Positions 51,701-63,332 of a DNA stretch of 64,000 bases are shown one piece after another. A program made the position numbers and the translations under genes. Below the pieces are notes generated by a model that saw only the letters and a program-made list of their open reading frames with translations, ran no database searches and was not told the origin of the DNA. The stretch's first letter is position 1. The number at the start of each line of letters is the position of its first letter. The stretch comes from Climacteris rufus. Taxonomy: Eukaryota; Chordata; Aves; Passeriformes; Climacteridae. The stretch spans positions 62,001 to 126,000 of the forward strand of contig VZRZ01004627.1 in the NCBI GenBank assembly GCA_013398175.1, read 5' to 3'.

Positions 51701-52097
51701 TCATAGAATGGTTTTGGTTGAAAGGGACCTTAAAGATCAACTTGTTCCAACCCCTCTGCCACAGGCAGGGACACCTTCCACCGTCCCAAGTTGCTTCAAG
51801 CCCCATCCAACCTGGCCTTGAACACTCCCAGGGATGGGGCAGCCACAGCTTCTCTGGGCAACCTGTGCCAGTGCCTCACCACCCTCACAGGGAAGATTTT
51901 CTTCCTAATATCTAATCTAAATTTTCCCTTTCAGTTCAAGGTCATTCTCTCTTGTTCTATGACCTCACTCTCTTGTAGGTGTCCTCAGAGTCTTCTCTTT
52001 TCCAGGCTGAACAATCCCAATTCTCTCAGCCTGTCTTCATAGGAAAGGTGCTCCAGCCCATTGATCATCTTTGTGGACTTGCTCCAACAGGTCCACG
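51701..52097 (-). mobile_element. CR1 LINE 3' end, about 400 bp
   Basis: The plus strand starts TCATAGAATGGTTTTGGTTG and ends GCTCCAACAGGTCCACG. It keeps the full typical order of CR1 3' blocks (AACCTGGCCTTGAACACT, GGGCAACCTGTGCCAGTGCC, CTTCCTAATATCTAATCTAA, CAGGCTGAACAATCCC) with few changes, so it is among the better-preserved copies here. Confidence 0.92.
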
Positions 52098-53817
52098 AAT
52101 GACAAAGAAAGATGGCAAGAATAACTCAGGAGGATTGTGACTCTATTTGCTGTCAGCAGGCAACCTTATTACAGATGGCTTCACGGGTTTTGTGTAAGCA
52201 AATGTAGGAGAGAGTTTCATCTAGGCAGAAATGCTTTATTAGTAGCTGTGCATTTCTGCTAGGACATGACACCTGTGAAAGTTTTAAACTGCTTCTTTCT
52301 CTGGACTGACTTCTCCGAGCCTCCCCTCCTGCCTACAGCACTACAAACACAAGGTCTCTTCACTCAAACACACTGCAGCAACCTGGGACCCTCATGGGCT
52401 GTTACCTGGCTGGAGAGCTGTTGCAATGCTCTGGTTTATCCAAACAAGACTTGACCTTTGGATGCTGAGAAGCAGTGGTGCAGCTCTTCAGCAAGTCCTG
52501 AGCAACTTTTCCACATCTGTTTTTACAGCAGCTTCATCTCCTATTCCAGATATTTGCAAGAGTTCCCCAGCCACCCATGTGTCAGGAGTGCAGTGACCCC
52601 CACCTAGCTCCCACCTCCATCCACACGCAGCTGGATGCTCATTTAGTGGCAATGAATCCCCAACCATTGGCAGAGCAGGATTAGTTCTGTTGTTTGTCAG
52701 CTGATGCTTTATAATCTCTACATATGCACAGCTAATTTAGTTTTTAACTGCACTTGCTGTTCCTCTCAATCTCTAAAACCTCCTGAGAAGTGGCATAATC
52801 CCATTGGTTCCCATTTTCATGACACATTCTCCCAGCACATTCAATTACTGTGTGCATAATTGCCAACTCACATAGGCTCAATTATTAGTTTCTAAATCAG
52901 GTATTTAACTAACCCTTCTAAATCACTGGGAGGGTGATTTAAACACAAATTCATATACCCTTGTGGTGTCAGGCTCAGTGAAAGGATTTGGGTTCGCAGT
53001 AAATCACACACTATCCAAGTCTTAGTGCCTTCTGTTTTACAGGCAGGATCTAGAATAAGCAAAATCCTCTAATACACAGAATCCTGTGACATTTCTGAGT
53101 ATGTGGATAAGGCAATGTGCCTTAAACAGTGGTTGAAAAATGGACCAACCTAAGCATTCAGCAGAACAAAGGAGCATCAAGGGATCTGAAAGCAGAGCAA
53201 GAGAGGCAAGGCATTCTTCTGAACATAGAGCACAAGGGAGTGAACACGGATGTCCAATGCAGATGGATCTCAGCTCCACTGGGAAATACACAATTAAATG
53301 ACAATCTGGCTTCATGATGAGCTGGGATATGGGACATCCTGACACCCAGCCCAGCCTAGAAACCTTATTGCTGCCTCGTAACACTCATTGCCCTCAAGTC
53401 TCTGTGAAGCAACTTAAGCATAAAGTACAGACTGGGGGGCTATGTTAGCAAAGACCTTTTGCCAGAAAAAAAAAATCCATTCAGGCAAGTGGGAAAATAA
53501 TTTATTCTGAATAAACATATTCAAGTAATACAAAACTAAAATACAGAATCAGGACAGTGCCAGCACTAGCCATACCAGCGTAAGGAGTTTTATCCCATCA
53601 CCATTGCGCTCTTTTCCAAAGCCATAAATTGCATATTGGTTGATATCAGTAGTCCCCAAAACTCTCAAGACCAGCTGCCTCCTTGAGTTTGCCCAAGAGC
53701 TCTGTGAGCGGAGCGCTCAGGTGAAACTCCCCAGTGTGCTTCAAGGGAAGTGTGAGGGATTAAGTTAATATTCCAGTTCCCTTGGAGTATATTAGGAAGC
53801 TCCTTCATGATCTGCCA

Positions 53818-54793
53818 TGCAGGTTTGACCGTGGCTGGACACCAGGTGTCCCCCAAAGCTGCTCTGTCACTCCCCTCCTCATATGGACAGGGGAGAGAAA
53901 ACATAATGAAAGGGTCGTGAGTTGAAATAAGGACAGAGAGAGATCACTCACCAGTGATTTACTGTCACAGGTAAAACAGACACAGCTTGGGGAAATTAAT
54001 TGCATTCATTACCAACCAAATCAGAGTAGGGTAATGGGAAGTAAAACAAACCTTAAAAACACCTTCCCTCCCATCTCCCCCTCCTTGCTGGGCTGTACCT
54101 CCTTGTCTTTAGAGTGCAGGGGGATGGGGACTGGGATCAGTTCATCACGGGTCATCTCTGCTGCTGCTTCCTCCTGCAGTGTAGGGTCCCTCCCATGGGA
54201 AACAGTCCTCCATGGAATTCTACAGTCTGGGTCCTATCATGGGCTGCAGTCCTTCACTAACTGTTCCAGCCTGGGCTCCTCTCTCCACAGGGACACAGGT
54301 GCTGCCAGGACCCTGCTCCAGCATGGGCTTTCCAGAGGGTCACAGCCTCCTTCAGGTGGCTGGTGTGGGGGCCTGCAGGGGCTGCAGGTGGATCTCTGCT
54401 CCTTCATGGACCCCATGGGCTGCAGGGGCACAGCTGCCTCACCATGGGCTGCAGTGGCTGCAGGGGAATCTCTGCTGCAGTGCCTGGAGCACCTCCTGCC
54501 CTTCCTTCTGCACTGACCTTGGTGCCTGTAGAGAGATTGCTCTTACAAACTCTCATTCTTTCTGCCTGCAAATACTTCTGCACAATAACATTTTTTTCTC
54601 CCTTCTTAACAATGTTATCACAGAGGAGTTACCACCATCACTGATGGGCTCAGCCTTGGCCAGCAGTGGGTCTGTCTTGGAGCTGGCTGACATTGGTTCT
54701 GTTGGACATGAAGAGGAGCTTCTAGCATCTTCTCACAGCAGCCACCCCTGCAGCCCCCTCACTACCAAAACCTGGCTATGCCAACCCAACACA
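53818..54793 (-). mobile_element. ERVL-type avian LTR, nearly complete, about 976 bp
   Basis: On the minus strand it starts TGTGTTGGGTTGGC and runs through the GTTTTGGTAGTGAGGGGGCT and GCTGCTGTGAGAAGATGCTA blocks, then a long series of imperfect GGGCTGCAG/CTCCAGC-type units, to GGTAATGAATGCAATTAATT and the GGGGAGTGACAGAGCAGC end block. I recognise this as a long LTR very common in bird genomes and often found within avian non-coding transcripts. A related 3' part is at 39244-39559 on the other strand. No internal region flanks it, and I could not find a convincing 5-bp target duplication. The open frames of 160 and 244 codons on the plus strand (54034-54516, 54212-54946) lie inside the repeat and are not genes. 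Confidence 0.8.
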
Positions 54794-57700
54794 GCTGCTC
54801 TGCTGGCAAAGCTATCGAGCCAACGCTGGCAAATGGAGAGAGAAACACATGACCACACGGTCCTGGTGAACACCTCTAGTTTCAAAGTGGACATCCCTCT
54901 GGCACTTCAAAAAATCATTTTTGTAGTTTCAAGTGTTCTGACCTGACAAAACAGTACAATTATGCCATAAGATCTTGCAAGTACTGCAATATGTAGTAAA
55001 AAGCTCTTGTGATGTGGCAGCACCCAGGAGTTCAAGTCAACACCCAAGGCATGGGAATCACCTGAGCAGAAATGGAAAACATCTCCACACAAGTGGGACT
55101 GAACTCTAAACAGACAAAGCTTCATGTGCAATGCATTTGAAGTTTGAAAATGCAGCCTGAATAGCTAAACACAAGCTCCAAATAGAATGTCACTGTTCAG
55201 GCAAACTGTGACAAGGATGGTTGTTTCTGCTGGAGAAACTGATTGGCCTTTGACCAAAGGGTAAGAGGTATGCACAAAGCAACTCCGTAGAGATGTTCTG
55301 ATTTGGACCTTTTTTAATCATATCTTGGATTTGAACGCTCTAACTCATTCAGTTACCACTAAATAATAATAAAGGAATATTTGACTAATACTATCTGAAC
55401 ATGGATTTGAACAAGCTCTGTTCCTAAAAGAGTTTGTATTCTACTTTTAACACCTGAGGCCCATTCAGCTTTCAGCTCCCAAAATGTATTTTCACTCCTA
55501 ATGGTGGTAGCAAAATAAATGCTATAGAGGCTAATCAAAAAGGGGAACCATTTCCAAAACAAAGTGTAAAAACCTTGACTAGCTCTGTAATCCACTGTGG
55601 TATTTTGTCTCTTATTTCACTGCTAGCCCATAAAGAATATTACCAACGTGGAGCTCCTATGGCCTCATTCTCATGTATCTTTATGTGGTCCTGTAACACA
55701 CACTTGCAGTGTATTTCATTTGGGTGCACAACACAAAATGATCCCTTATTTTCCAGAAGAGAACATTCTTTGAACTGAAGAAAAACCCATAACAAGGCAT
55801 GCTCTATAAATTCTGATTGTTTGTTTTCATTCCAGAACAGTGAAGACTTTTGATCCCTTTTAATTTACCTAGGCTGATAGTTATTTCCACTTTTCAGGAA
55901 AATTTGCAACATTTAAACAACCAGGAAGCACTCTCTGCAGCATACTGACTGTGATTTCTCTCTTTATCTGCTTTTAGCAAAAGAGCCTGTAAAAATATTT
56001 TTATAGTGAATAAAAAGGTCATTTATAGTGCCAGAGACATTTATTTTGTTTTTCTACTTTGCTGGCAGCCACTACTCACTTCAAACCTTGCACTGAACAT
56101 TTTATGAAGAATAAGTGACATAAAAATAAGAAAATATACGTGATGATTTTGCTCTTACTTAACATCCCATCAATGCCCATCCCATCAACTCCTTCAGAGT
56201 GAGCTCTGACAAGAATCCTTGTTAGGTGTGGTTCTGAATATCAAAAAGGTCTTTTGGCATTTTGTTCTCTTTTGGTGTCATTAAATGCCCAGAAATCTGA
56301 GGTCTAAGAGAGCCTTTGAGGTCACCTGCCCTGTTCTTCCCACCAGGCTCATTCCTAATGTCTGGCTGTATTTTACTCAGTGCAACAATAGAGGAGCTTC
56401 TGCTACTTTAGGTACTGCCTTCTAAGCTAACAGATCTCCCCAACAGGATGTTAATTCTAGTACGGCCTAGTATTTCTTTTCGTTGGTGACAGTCTCATCA
56501 TTCCATGGTTCTGTTTCACACTAAGCTCTGCTCCTTCCCCTCTGGTGCAATCCTTACACATTGTTGACCAGGGTACACATGAGCACTTCATAGAACCCCA
56601 GTGGGTCAGGCTGGAAAGCACCACAGTGGGTCCAAACTCCCTGCTCCAGCAGGGCCATCCCAGAGCACATGGCACAGGATTGTGTCCAGTGTCCAGATCT
56701 GGCATCACTCACAAACAGAGCATTTTTGTCCATTAGTATTTATCAAGAGAGAAACACATGATGGTTTCCTTTCTCTGCTTTAACCATTTTGAAGGTTGAT
56801 GGGAGGGGAACACAATGGACTTGAACAGAGTATTTTGTTAGGCACATAAGAGAGCTCTGTAATTTGCACTGTTCTTTGAAATGTGTGGCACTGCTTTTAA
56901 TCACTTAAAACAAAATACAGGCAAGTTGAGAAGAGAAACACATGAAAGATCGCCTTAATCAATTGCCTTGTGGAACTATAGCAGAGATTAATATGATACT
57001 GCATATTTATGTCATAATAGCAAGTCTGATACTCTCAGGATGAGGCAAAATACTTCTCTGTGACTGAGTGAACATGAAAATCTTCCCAGAATGAAAGTTG
57101 CCCTCATTTCAAGGAAGAAAAAAAGACAAATGGAGTAATGCTGCTATTGATGGAAATGATATCTGCTATGATGGGAAAGCTGGAAATGCAAATTGAGAAG
57201 CTGTCAAGCCACGTGCAGTGCCACTCAGCAGCCTCCCTGTCACTGTGTTACAAAAGGGAAAAGAACATCTGCAATTCAGCACGTTATGAGCAAAGACTGC
57301 AGGATTAGCACTACCTAAAGAAGCCACATTTTTGTTAATGATGCCATCTGCAAATGAGCTCATGTCACTCCCTGTCCACACTTTCAGATATAGCTCAAGC
57401 ATACCTACAAAAAGGCAAAGATTGTAATCTGGTGTAAAGAAATCCAACCATAAACTACAACTCAAAATATAACAAACCATAAACTGTGACTGTACACCAT
57501 CTGTTTCACTCTCCTCTATAATAAGGAGCAGTCATCCTTATTAACAGATCAAAAGAATTAAGAAATAAAAATTAGTACTATTTTTAATTCAGTACTAGTA
57601 GAACAGTCCTCAGTTAAATGTCACTGCTCTTACATAAATACAACTCCACATGTAAGTAAGACAAGAAAGACAGACTTGCTGTCTTTTAAGGCACAGGATG

Positions 57701-60700
57701 GGTTGCTAAGTCTCCATAAAAGATTAGGTGGGACTTTGGAAAAAAGTTCTTCCTGAGTGGTCAATCTCAAACATTCAGTATGATTCCAGCCCAAGAGTCT
57801 GATTTTCACAAGGGCCAGAAAGGTAAAACTTCCTCACAGGGTCCATTTTCATACTTCCATTGACTTCACTGAAGCTTCTGTTATCAGACTCCTTTATAAG
57901 CAGGAATGAAGAGTTCAAGCCAAAAATCCAAGCCCTGATCACCAAGCTGAGCACAGTTCCAAAAGGTTCCCTCACATGCCACATTTTCTGCCACTTGGGT
58001 CTTAAAACTTTTGATCATTTGAATACCTTGCAATATGCTTTCTACTACTTTCCTCCTTTCTCTGCTGTGCTTACAGGACTGCCCATTCATGAGAGACAGG
58101 AGGTTTTCTCATGTGTTTTGGGTTTGGTTTGGTTTTTTAAGTTTGTGAAGCACATGTCCCTGTTGTGAGCAAATGTACTGGAATATGAAACAATTTTTCT
58201 TTTCCTTTATTAATATAGAATGGATGTAGTGCATATTCTATATAGCAGGGCTAGGATGCTGTGTGGACTAAGAACTTTGTAACTTTCAATGAATTAAACA
58301 TATAAAAGTGTTTCAAAAATCTGACTTGTGTCAATGTCACTTTGTAATTTTTTGGAAAACATGTCATTAAAAGCAAGAACAATTTGTGCTGTTTAGGTCA
58401 TAACAGAAGCAAAGCTTGCCAAGCAAAAGATTTAATTCTTACCTTTTTGGTGATTCCAAATCTGGAAAAAAGACAAGTGCAAGAGTAGTGGCCTCTCAAA
58501 ACAAACATCTGATATAAGCAAAGCTCTCTGTTTTCTTTATGCTTCTGAAAAAATACAAATTTTTGGACATTTACTTTGTAAAGTACAATGGTTTACATTA
58601 AAGAGGAAGCTCTTATCTCCTCAAAAGCATTGCAGATGTTGCATAGTCTTGAACGAAGAAAATGCATTAATTATGGAGGCAAGAAATCAATGTGGAGCTA
58701 CCTGACTTACACCCCATACATTTCCAACAATCACATTTTCAAGCAGAGCTGGGGGAAAAAATACCTGAATTGAAAAGTATTTTTAAAATAATAATTAAAA
58801 AAAAAAAGGGAAGCAGAAAATTCACGTTTGTGCTTTAGTATAGGAAAATGTGATTTAACTCATAAATTATAAATCAAACCTTAAATTACATAAGTGTGTA
58901 TGGCTGTGATATACTGGAATCAAAATAAACAAAACCTCAATCCTCTGTCCAAATACAGCCACACCTCTTCTAGACAGAAGTATTCAGTCTATCTGAAATA
59001 ATGTACCTAAGACTTCTTGAGTGATGCACAGCAAAATACTTTTCCATTCCCTTTTCAGAGAAGTTTTACATAAAGTTCATCACTGTTACCACATGACCAC
59101 AATGCCCTTCCAAATGTGGTTTTAACAGCAAATGGGCTGTAAATAATTCAATAAATTCTAAGTTTTAGAGACTGCTTTCTTCTCTTCTAGGTTACAGAAT
59201 GCATTGTTCTTGTAAATCAACACTGTATTTCAACCACTATTTAGAAAGCCAAAGTTTCTTATGCAAATTGATACATTTGATGCATCAGTTTCTATCACAT
59301 TACCAATGTTACTGAACATTTCATGGCTCATTCCAGTCAAGTTTACTGAACACACAAGGACTCAACCCTGACACTGTGAGCAGCTCCAGTCAGTGACACA
59401 AAACGGCCACAAGGTCCCCAACCCACAAACTTCACATCCCTGGGGCTTCTGGTGCACTGTGAAGATGAAACCAGAGTAAACAAGGCTGCCACCAGAGCCA
59501 AACAATTCTCAGTTCTTTTCCATTAACAAATTTAAATTCCCCATCACCCCAGTTAAGGGAGAAGCTACCACTAAAGCTTTGCACTCTGATTTTGTTCAGC
59601 ATTAAGAAAACACAGCAGACTCAGAAGAGGCAGACAACCAGCTCACAGCATCACATCCAATTAGTCAAAAGCTTTTTTCCACTTTTTTACATAGAACACC
59701 CATAAATAAATTCAATCACATAATAGGGCCTGCTTGGACTTCATGGTGCTACTTTCTTGATTAGAGACTACTCACAGGAGGAATAATTTGTCAGACTCAA
59801 TGCAAACCATCATTTTTTACTTAGCTGTGAAAGGGAAGACAACACTTAAGAAACTAGAGCATTAGAAGTAAACAGGACAATTTTCTTATTTATCAATAAC
59901 TTTTATAGCTCAAATTTTAAAATATTAAACCATAAACAATTCAAGATTCATGAAGAAAAATCTGGAACTATATACATGCATAATTAAGAATATCTAGATT
60001 CTTGTCAATTATTTACTTAAGTTTCTTGTACAAGTTTTTTCACAGTCATATTTACAAGCATGTCTGTTTAAAACATATGAACATACATCTCTTATAACGT
60101 TTACAAATCTTCTGAATATATTTTTTTTCTTAAAAACAAAAGAGTATTTCCATGATTTGACAGATTTGGTTTCATCTTATGGTACTGGGAAGGTGTTTAT
60201 CCAGTGGGATGGAAACAGTGATCATTATTCAAATATCTAAATACCAGTCATTCTACTGATACCCAGAATTATCATATATGGCTTTAAGTACCTCCCAAAC
60301 TCATAGGATCATCTCACAAGTATAAATTACTGTCCATCTGTGGTATGTTTATAATTAAAGTCTCCAGCCTTTGTTTGGGTTGGATCCACAAAACTCGACA
60401 GACACTTTTTAAGCATGTACTCAGAAACAAACAGCCCTTTTAATTATAGAAAAAACAAATTTGCTTCCAGTCAAGTCAAGCACATATTAAGTATGTATCA
60501 AATGGGATGTATGGAGTTTTCTATATATTCTAGATACCTTTACAAATGTTTTATTATCATGGGATACCACAGTTCTGAACAGACAATATTTGTGCTGATT
60601 AACAGGCATCAAGTGAGAGATCTTCTAAGGAGGGGAAGAATAATCTTTCCTCAAAAGTGTTTTTTTAGAAAAAACAAGTCTGAGAAGGTTTTGTACATAG

Positions 60701-60777
60701 TATGTCTAAGTTACTGATACAATCCAACCAATTAGATCACTCACAAATTAACTGAAAAATCCATCATCTTGCTTGCT
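54794..60777. other. AT-rich sequence downstream of the probable ZNF407 gene
   Basis: Except for the CR1 piece at 56.6 kb, nothing is recognised. If the proximal poly(A) signal is not used, the right part (about 58.2-60.8 kb) would be 3' UTR of the minus-strand gene. A perfect 8-bp inverted repeat TATAGAAT/ATTCTATA sits at 58214-58242. Confidence 0.45.
56589..56704 (-). mobile_element. CR1-like 3' fragment of an older subfamily
   Basis: CATAGAACCCCAGTGGGTCA, GGCTGGAAAGCACC, CCCTGCTCCAGCAGGGCCAT and GCACATGGCACAGGATTGTG match the pattern of the CR1 subfamilies that end with a ...CAGGGCCACC...GGCACAGGATTG block rather than the usual GGGACACCTTCCA. Divergence is clear. Confidence 0.65.
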
Positions 60778-60783
60778 TTTATT
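60778..60783 (-). terminator. Candidate polyadenylation signal (AATAAA), proximal
   Basis: Plus-strand TTTATT reads AATAAA on the minus strand, 73 bp beyond the TAG stop and just after a T-rich stretch (plus poly-A at 60788-60801). About 30-60 bp further on, the minus strand is GT-rich (TTTGTGAGTG, TTGGTTGGATTGT), as expected for a downstream element. It would give a very short 3' UTR for a gene of this kind. A more distal TTTATT at 58207-58212 would give a 3' UTR of about 2.6 kb; the sequence alone does not decide. Confidence 0.35.
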
Positions 60784-60855
60784 TGGGAAAAAAAAAAAAA
60801 CCCCAACCTTCTGGCTTTGGCAAATCAAGAAGCCATCTCCTTTGAACAGTGTTCT

Positions 60856-61095
60856 CTAGAGCTCCTGCACCGATTCTCCCCCAGTTTGCTCCTCCACAGG
60901 CTGCACAGCTTCCTGAACATAAACGATGAACTCCGAGGCCTCTCCGCCCTGGGTGTAAACAGTGACTGTCTCAATCCCCTCCACCTCATCTGAGGATACC
61001 ACCAGGTGATGCTGCTCTGACAGCTCCACCGAGGCCTGCTGCAGTGTCTCCTGAATCATCAGGGTGTGATTGGCTGACTGCTCCTCTTCTTTCAC
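60856..61095 (-). CDS. ZNF407: Terminal coding exon, probable ZNF407 (C2H2 zinc-finger protein), partial
   Basis: Minus-strand exon of 79 codons plus a TAG stop at 60856-60858. It opens with Val-Lys-Glu-Glu-Glu-Gln directly after a strong acceptor (pyrimidine-rich tract ending in CTCCTCAG, 61096 upward), and the intron is phase 0. The peptide is acidic with no Cys/His fingers: residues about 14-35 are Gln/Leu/Ser-rich, followed by a Val/Thr/Tyr-rich segment (VEGIETVTVYTQGGEASEF) and an EEQTGGESVQEL end. Low-complexity acidic tails of this kind follow the finger arrays of large nuclear zinc-finger proteins. I recognise the tail as probably ZNF407, a nuclear DNA-binding protein of more than 2000 residues; the identification is from memory and unchecked. 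The frame stays open upstream to 61287, but that part carries no tail-like composition and crosses the acceptor, so I end the exon at 61095. All fingers must lie beyond the right edge. Codon use and frame integrity are good; no damage is seen. Confidence 0.7.
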   Translation of the reverse strand: MKEEEQSANHTLMIQETLQQASVELSEQHHLVVSSDEVEGIETVTVYTQGGEASEFIVYVQEAVQPVEEQTGGESVQEL

Positions 61096-61130
61096 CTGAG
61101 GAGGCATTGAAGAGGTTACAGAAATTCCAC
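61096..61130 (-). promoter_or_regulatory. 3' splice acceptor of the terminal exon
   Basis: On the minus strand a pyrimidine-rich stretch (TTTCTGTAACCTCTTCAATG) runs into CCTCCTCAG and then the exon GTGAAAGAAGAG. The AG occupies 61096-61097. This boundary gives a phase-0 exon and removes the unlikely hydrophobic upstream frame. A possible branch adenosine lies in CTGTAAC within the tract. Confidence 0.65.
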
Positions 61131-61984
61131 CGCCCCAGTAAGTACCTGGTATTGTGATGATTAATGGAAATACAGCATGCAAAGTAGCAATCACACAGTT
61201 TTGAAAGAAAACGACAGTTTTACAGAAAACATGAGCACTTTGATTAATGAGTGTATTAGCTAGGCAGAATACTGACAGCAGCAACACAGCATCTCAGTTC
61301 TATGCACAGAGAGCTGCAAAGTTCCAGGAACATTGGTCTTTGGAGACAGCTTTAATCTCTCAACAGTCACTCACTGAAAACTGTTCATATTTAAATAAAT
61401 CTGAAGTCAAACAATTCCTCTAGTAGCACTGAGATGAGAATCATCCAAAACCACACGAAAAAACATCTACTATACATATGTCTTTCTTTTTTTCCCCAGT
61501 CAGTGACTGCTCATAGAAGTGCAAATTTCAATATAAAGCTTAAGGGCTTTTTTTAGAAAAATGTGAAATGCAAATATTACTGAAATAGATTCATAAGGTC
61601 TAAATTCCTGTTTGTGAGGCAGCAATATTTACATTATTGAAAGGAAGTGACAGAAACAAGTGAAAATAAGAGTTTTTACTGAACATTTTGCTTCTTGTCA
61701 AAATGTAAAGAAGCAAAACAATTTGGTGTTGAATTTAAAATTTATACAGCTGCCTGTCACTTATTGAAATACAGTACATACTAGAATTCAAAAACAAATC
61801 TTCATTTTCTACCAGATCCATATAAAATTTCTATGCAAAGTATTCTAGTTGAATATAAATAAATCAGAAAATCAGTCACATGGAGGAAATGCATTCTCTC
61901 AAGTGTTAGTGATAGAATAATCTATTTTTGAGGAGAGAATGGAACAGCAATTTTTCAGAAAGTAAGACATATGCACAGGCATTT

Positions 61985-62079
61985 GTTAGTGGAAGGTGTC
62001 CCTACCCATGGAAGGCAGAAGGAATGAGAGAATCTTTAAGGTCCTTTCCAATCCAAACCATTCTAGGAACCTATGATTC
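61985..62079 (+). mobile_element. Short CR1 3' fragment in the intron
   Basis: TTAGTGGAAGGTGTCCCTAC, then AATCTTTAAGGTCCTTTCCA and AATCCAAACCATTCTAGGAA, ending CTATGATTC, is the CR1 3' end, antisense to the probable ZNF407 gene. Confidence 0.87.
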
Positions 62080-63010
62080 AGTTTGCTGGATCTCAGTGAG
62101 CTCTGGCATCACTGAACTCTTATGTGATCTTAAAAAGACTACATGGTCAAACATGGTCAATTCTACGAAGTGTGGAATCTAAATTATAGAAGTTACAAAT
62201 GGTTATTTTATTTTTTAGTTAGAAGCTGACTAGAAAGTAAACAGTAGTAGCACAATCAAGTTCAAGAAAATATAACTAAGATCATTAACAATGTTTAAGA
62301 GGGGAGTGGGAACAGAAGAGAAGAACTACAGTGAAGATTCCAAGGATCTGGTTGGTCCCTTAGAGACCAGCAAGCAGAAAAAGAAGCCCTCTGTTTTCAT
62401 GATGCTCTTTTCTCATTTCATTTTTCCCCTAAGTAACCATTCCCTTTGTTATACAGTGACTTTGCTTCTGACTTTTCTATTTTGTGTTTAAAATATGTGT
62501 CAGAAGAAGATTTCAGAGATGCACATGCCCCTTAGGACTTCCCATCACTTTGAACTTTCACTCCATTAATTAGGCTATAGAAAGCTTTTTCTTGAACAAG
62601 TATGTTCAGGTGTTAAATTATTCAGAGGACCCCAAATCAGTATGGCTGTAATATACTGGTGAAAAATATGTGGAATTTATCTGGTGAAACATTTAACATC
62701 TAAAGGGAATCTGGCCATTGTTACTGACCTTAATACAGCAGCACAACTGCACCTACTGATGTTGACTTTGGCTTCATTGCACAGAATTCAGGTTACAGGG
62801 ATAAAAATACAGGAATGGAATGAAGTATTTTACAAATTCTGTTTCTTTTACCAAGCATATCTGAACATGTTATTTGAAACTTACTTTAAACAGCTCCTGC
62901 TGAAGCTCAGCATCCTACACAACTGGGTGATGCTGGATTTTTTACTTCACACAATAAAATTTGCAACCACCCTCGGAAAAACCAGTTTATGTTGTCACAA
63001 AATACATGTA

Positions 63011-63332
63011 TCATAGAATCAGAGTCACAGAATCACAGAATGCTTTGCATAGAAAGAGAACTCAGAAATCATCTAATTCCAACCCCCCTACAATGAGCAG
63101 GGACACGTTCCACTAGACCCATCCAGCCTGGCCTTGAACACTGCCAAAGACTGGGCATTCACAACTCCTCTGGGCAATCTTTTCCCATGCCTCACTATCC
63201 TCTGAGTGAAGAACTTCTTCCTAATATTTAATCTAAATCTCTCCTCTTTGAGTATAAAAATGATCCCCCTTGTCCTTTCACTATCTGCCCATGTCAAAAA
63301 TCACTCTCACTCTTTTTATAAGCCCCCTTCAC
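63011..63332 (-). mobile_element. CR1 LINE 3' end, about 320 bp, inside the intron
   Basis: The plus strand starts TCATAGAATCAGAGTCACAG and contains CCATCCAGCCTGGCCTTGAA, CTTCCTAATATTTAATCTAA and CCCCCTTGTCCTTTCACTAT. It is in the same orientation as the probable ZNF407 gene and is 5'-truncated. Confidence 0.9.

Larger units (their letters stand above)
49735..53817. other. Gene-free sequence carrying CR1 fragments
   Basis: Besides the CR1 pieces at 50.9 and 51.7 kb and the candidate element at 50.6 kb, nothing is recognised. Confidence 0.5.

Noticed and set aside
53818..54793. 5-bp target duplication for the ERVL-type LTR
   Set aside because: No matching flanks found at either edge; edges may be eroded.
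54034..54946. Frames of 160 and 244 codons on the plus strand
   Set aside because: They lie within an ERVL-type LTR made of imperfect GC-rich units.
61096..61287. Open frame continuing upstream of the terminal exon to an ATG at 61287
   Set aside because: It crosses a strong splice acceptor, and its composition (hydrophobic, Cys/Phe-rich) does not match the acidic tail; treated as intron.
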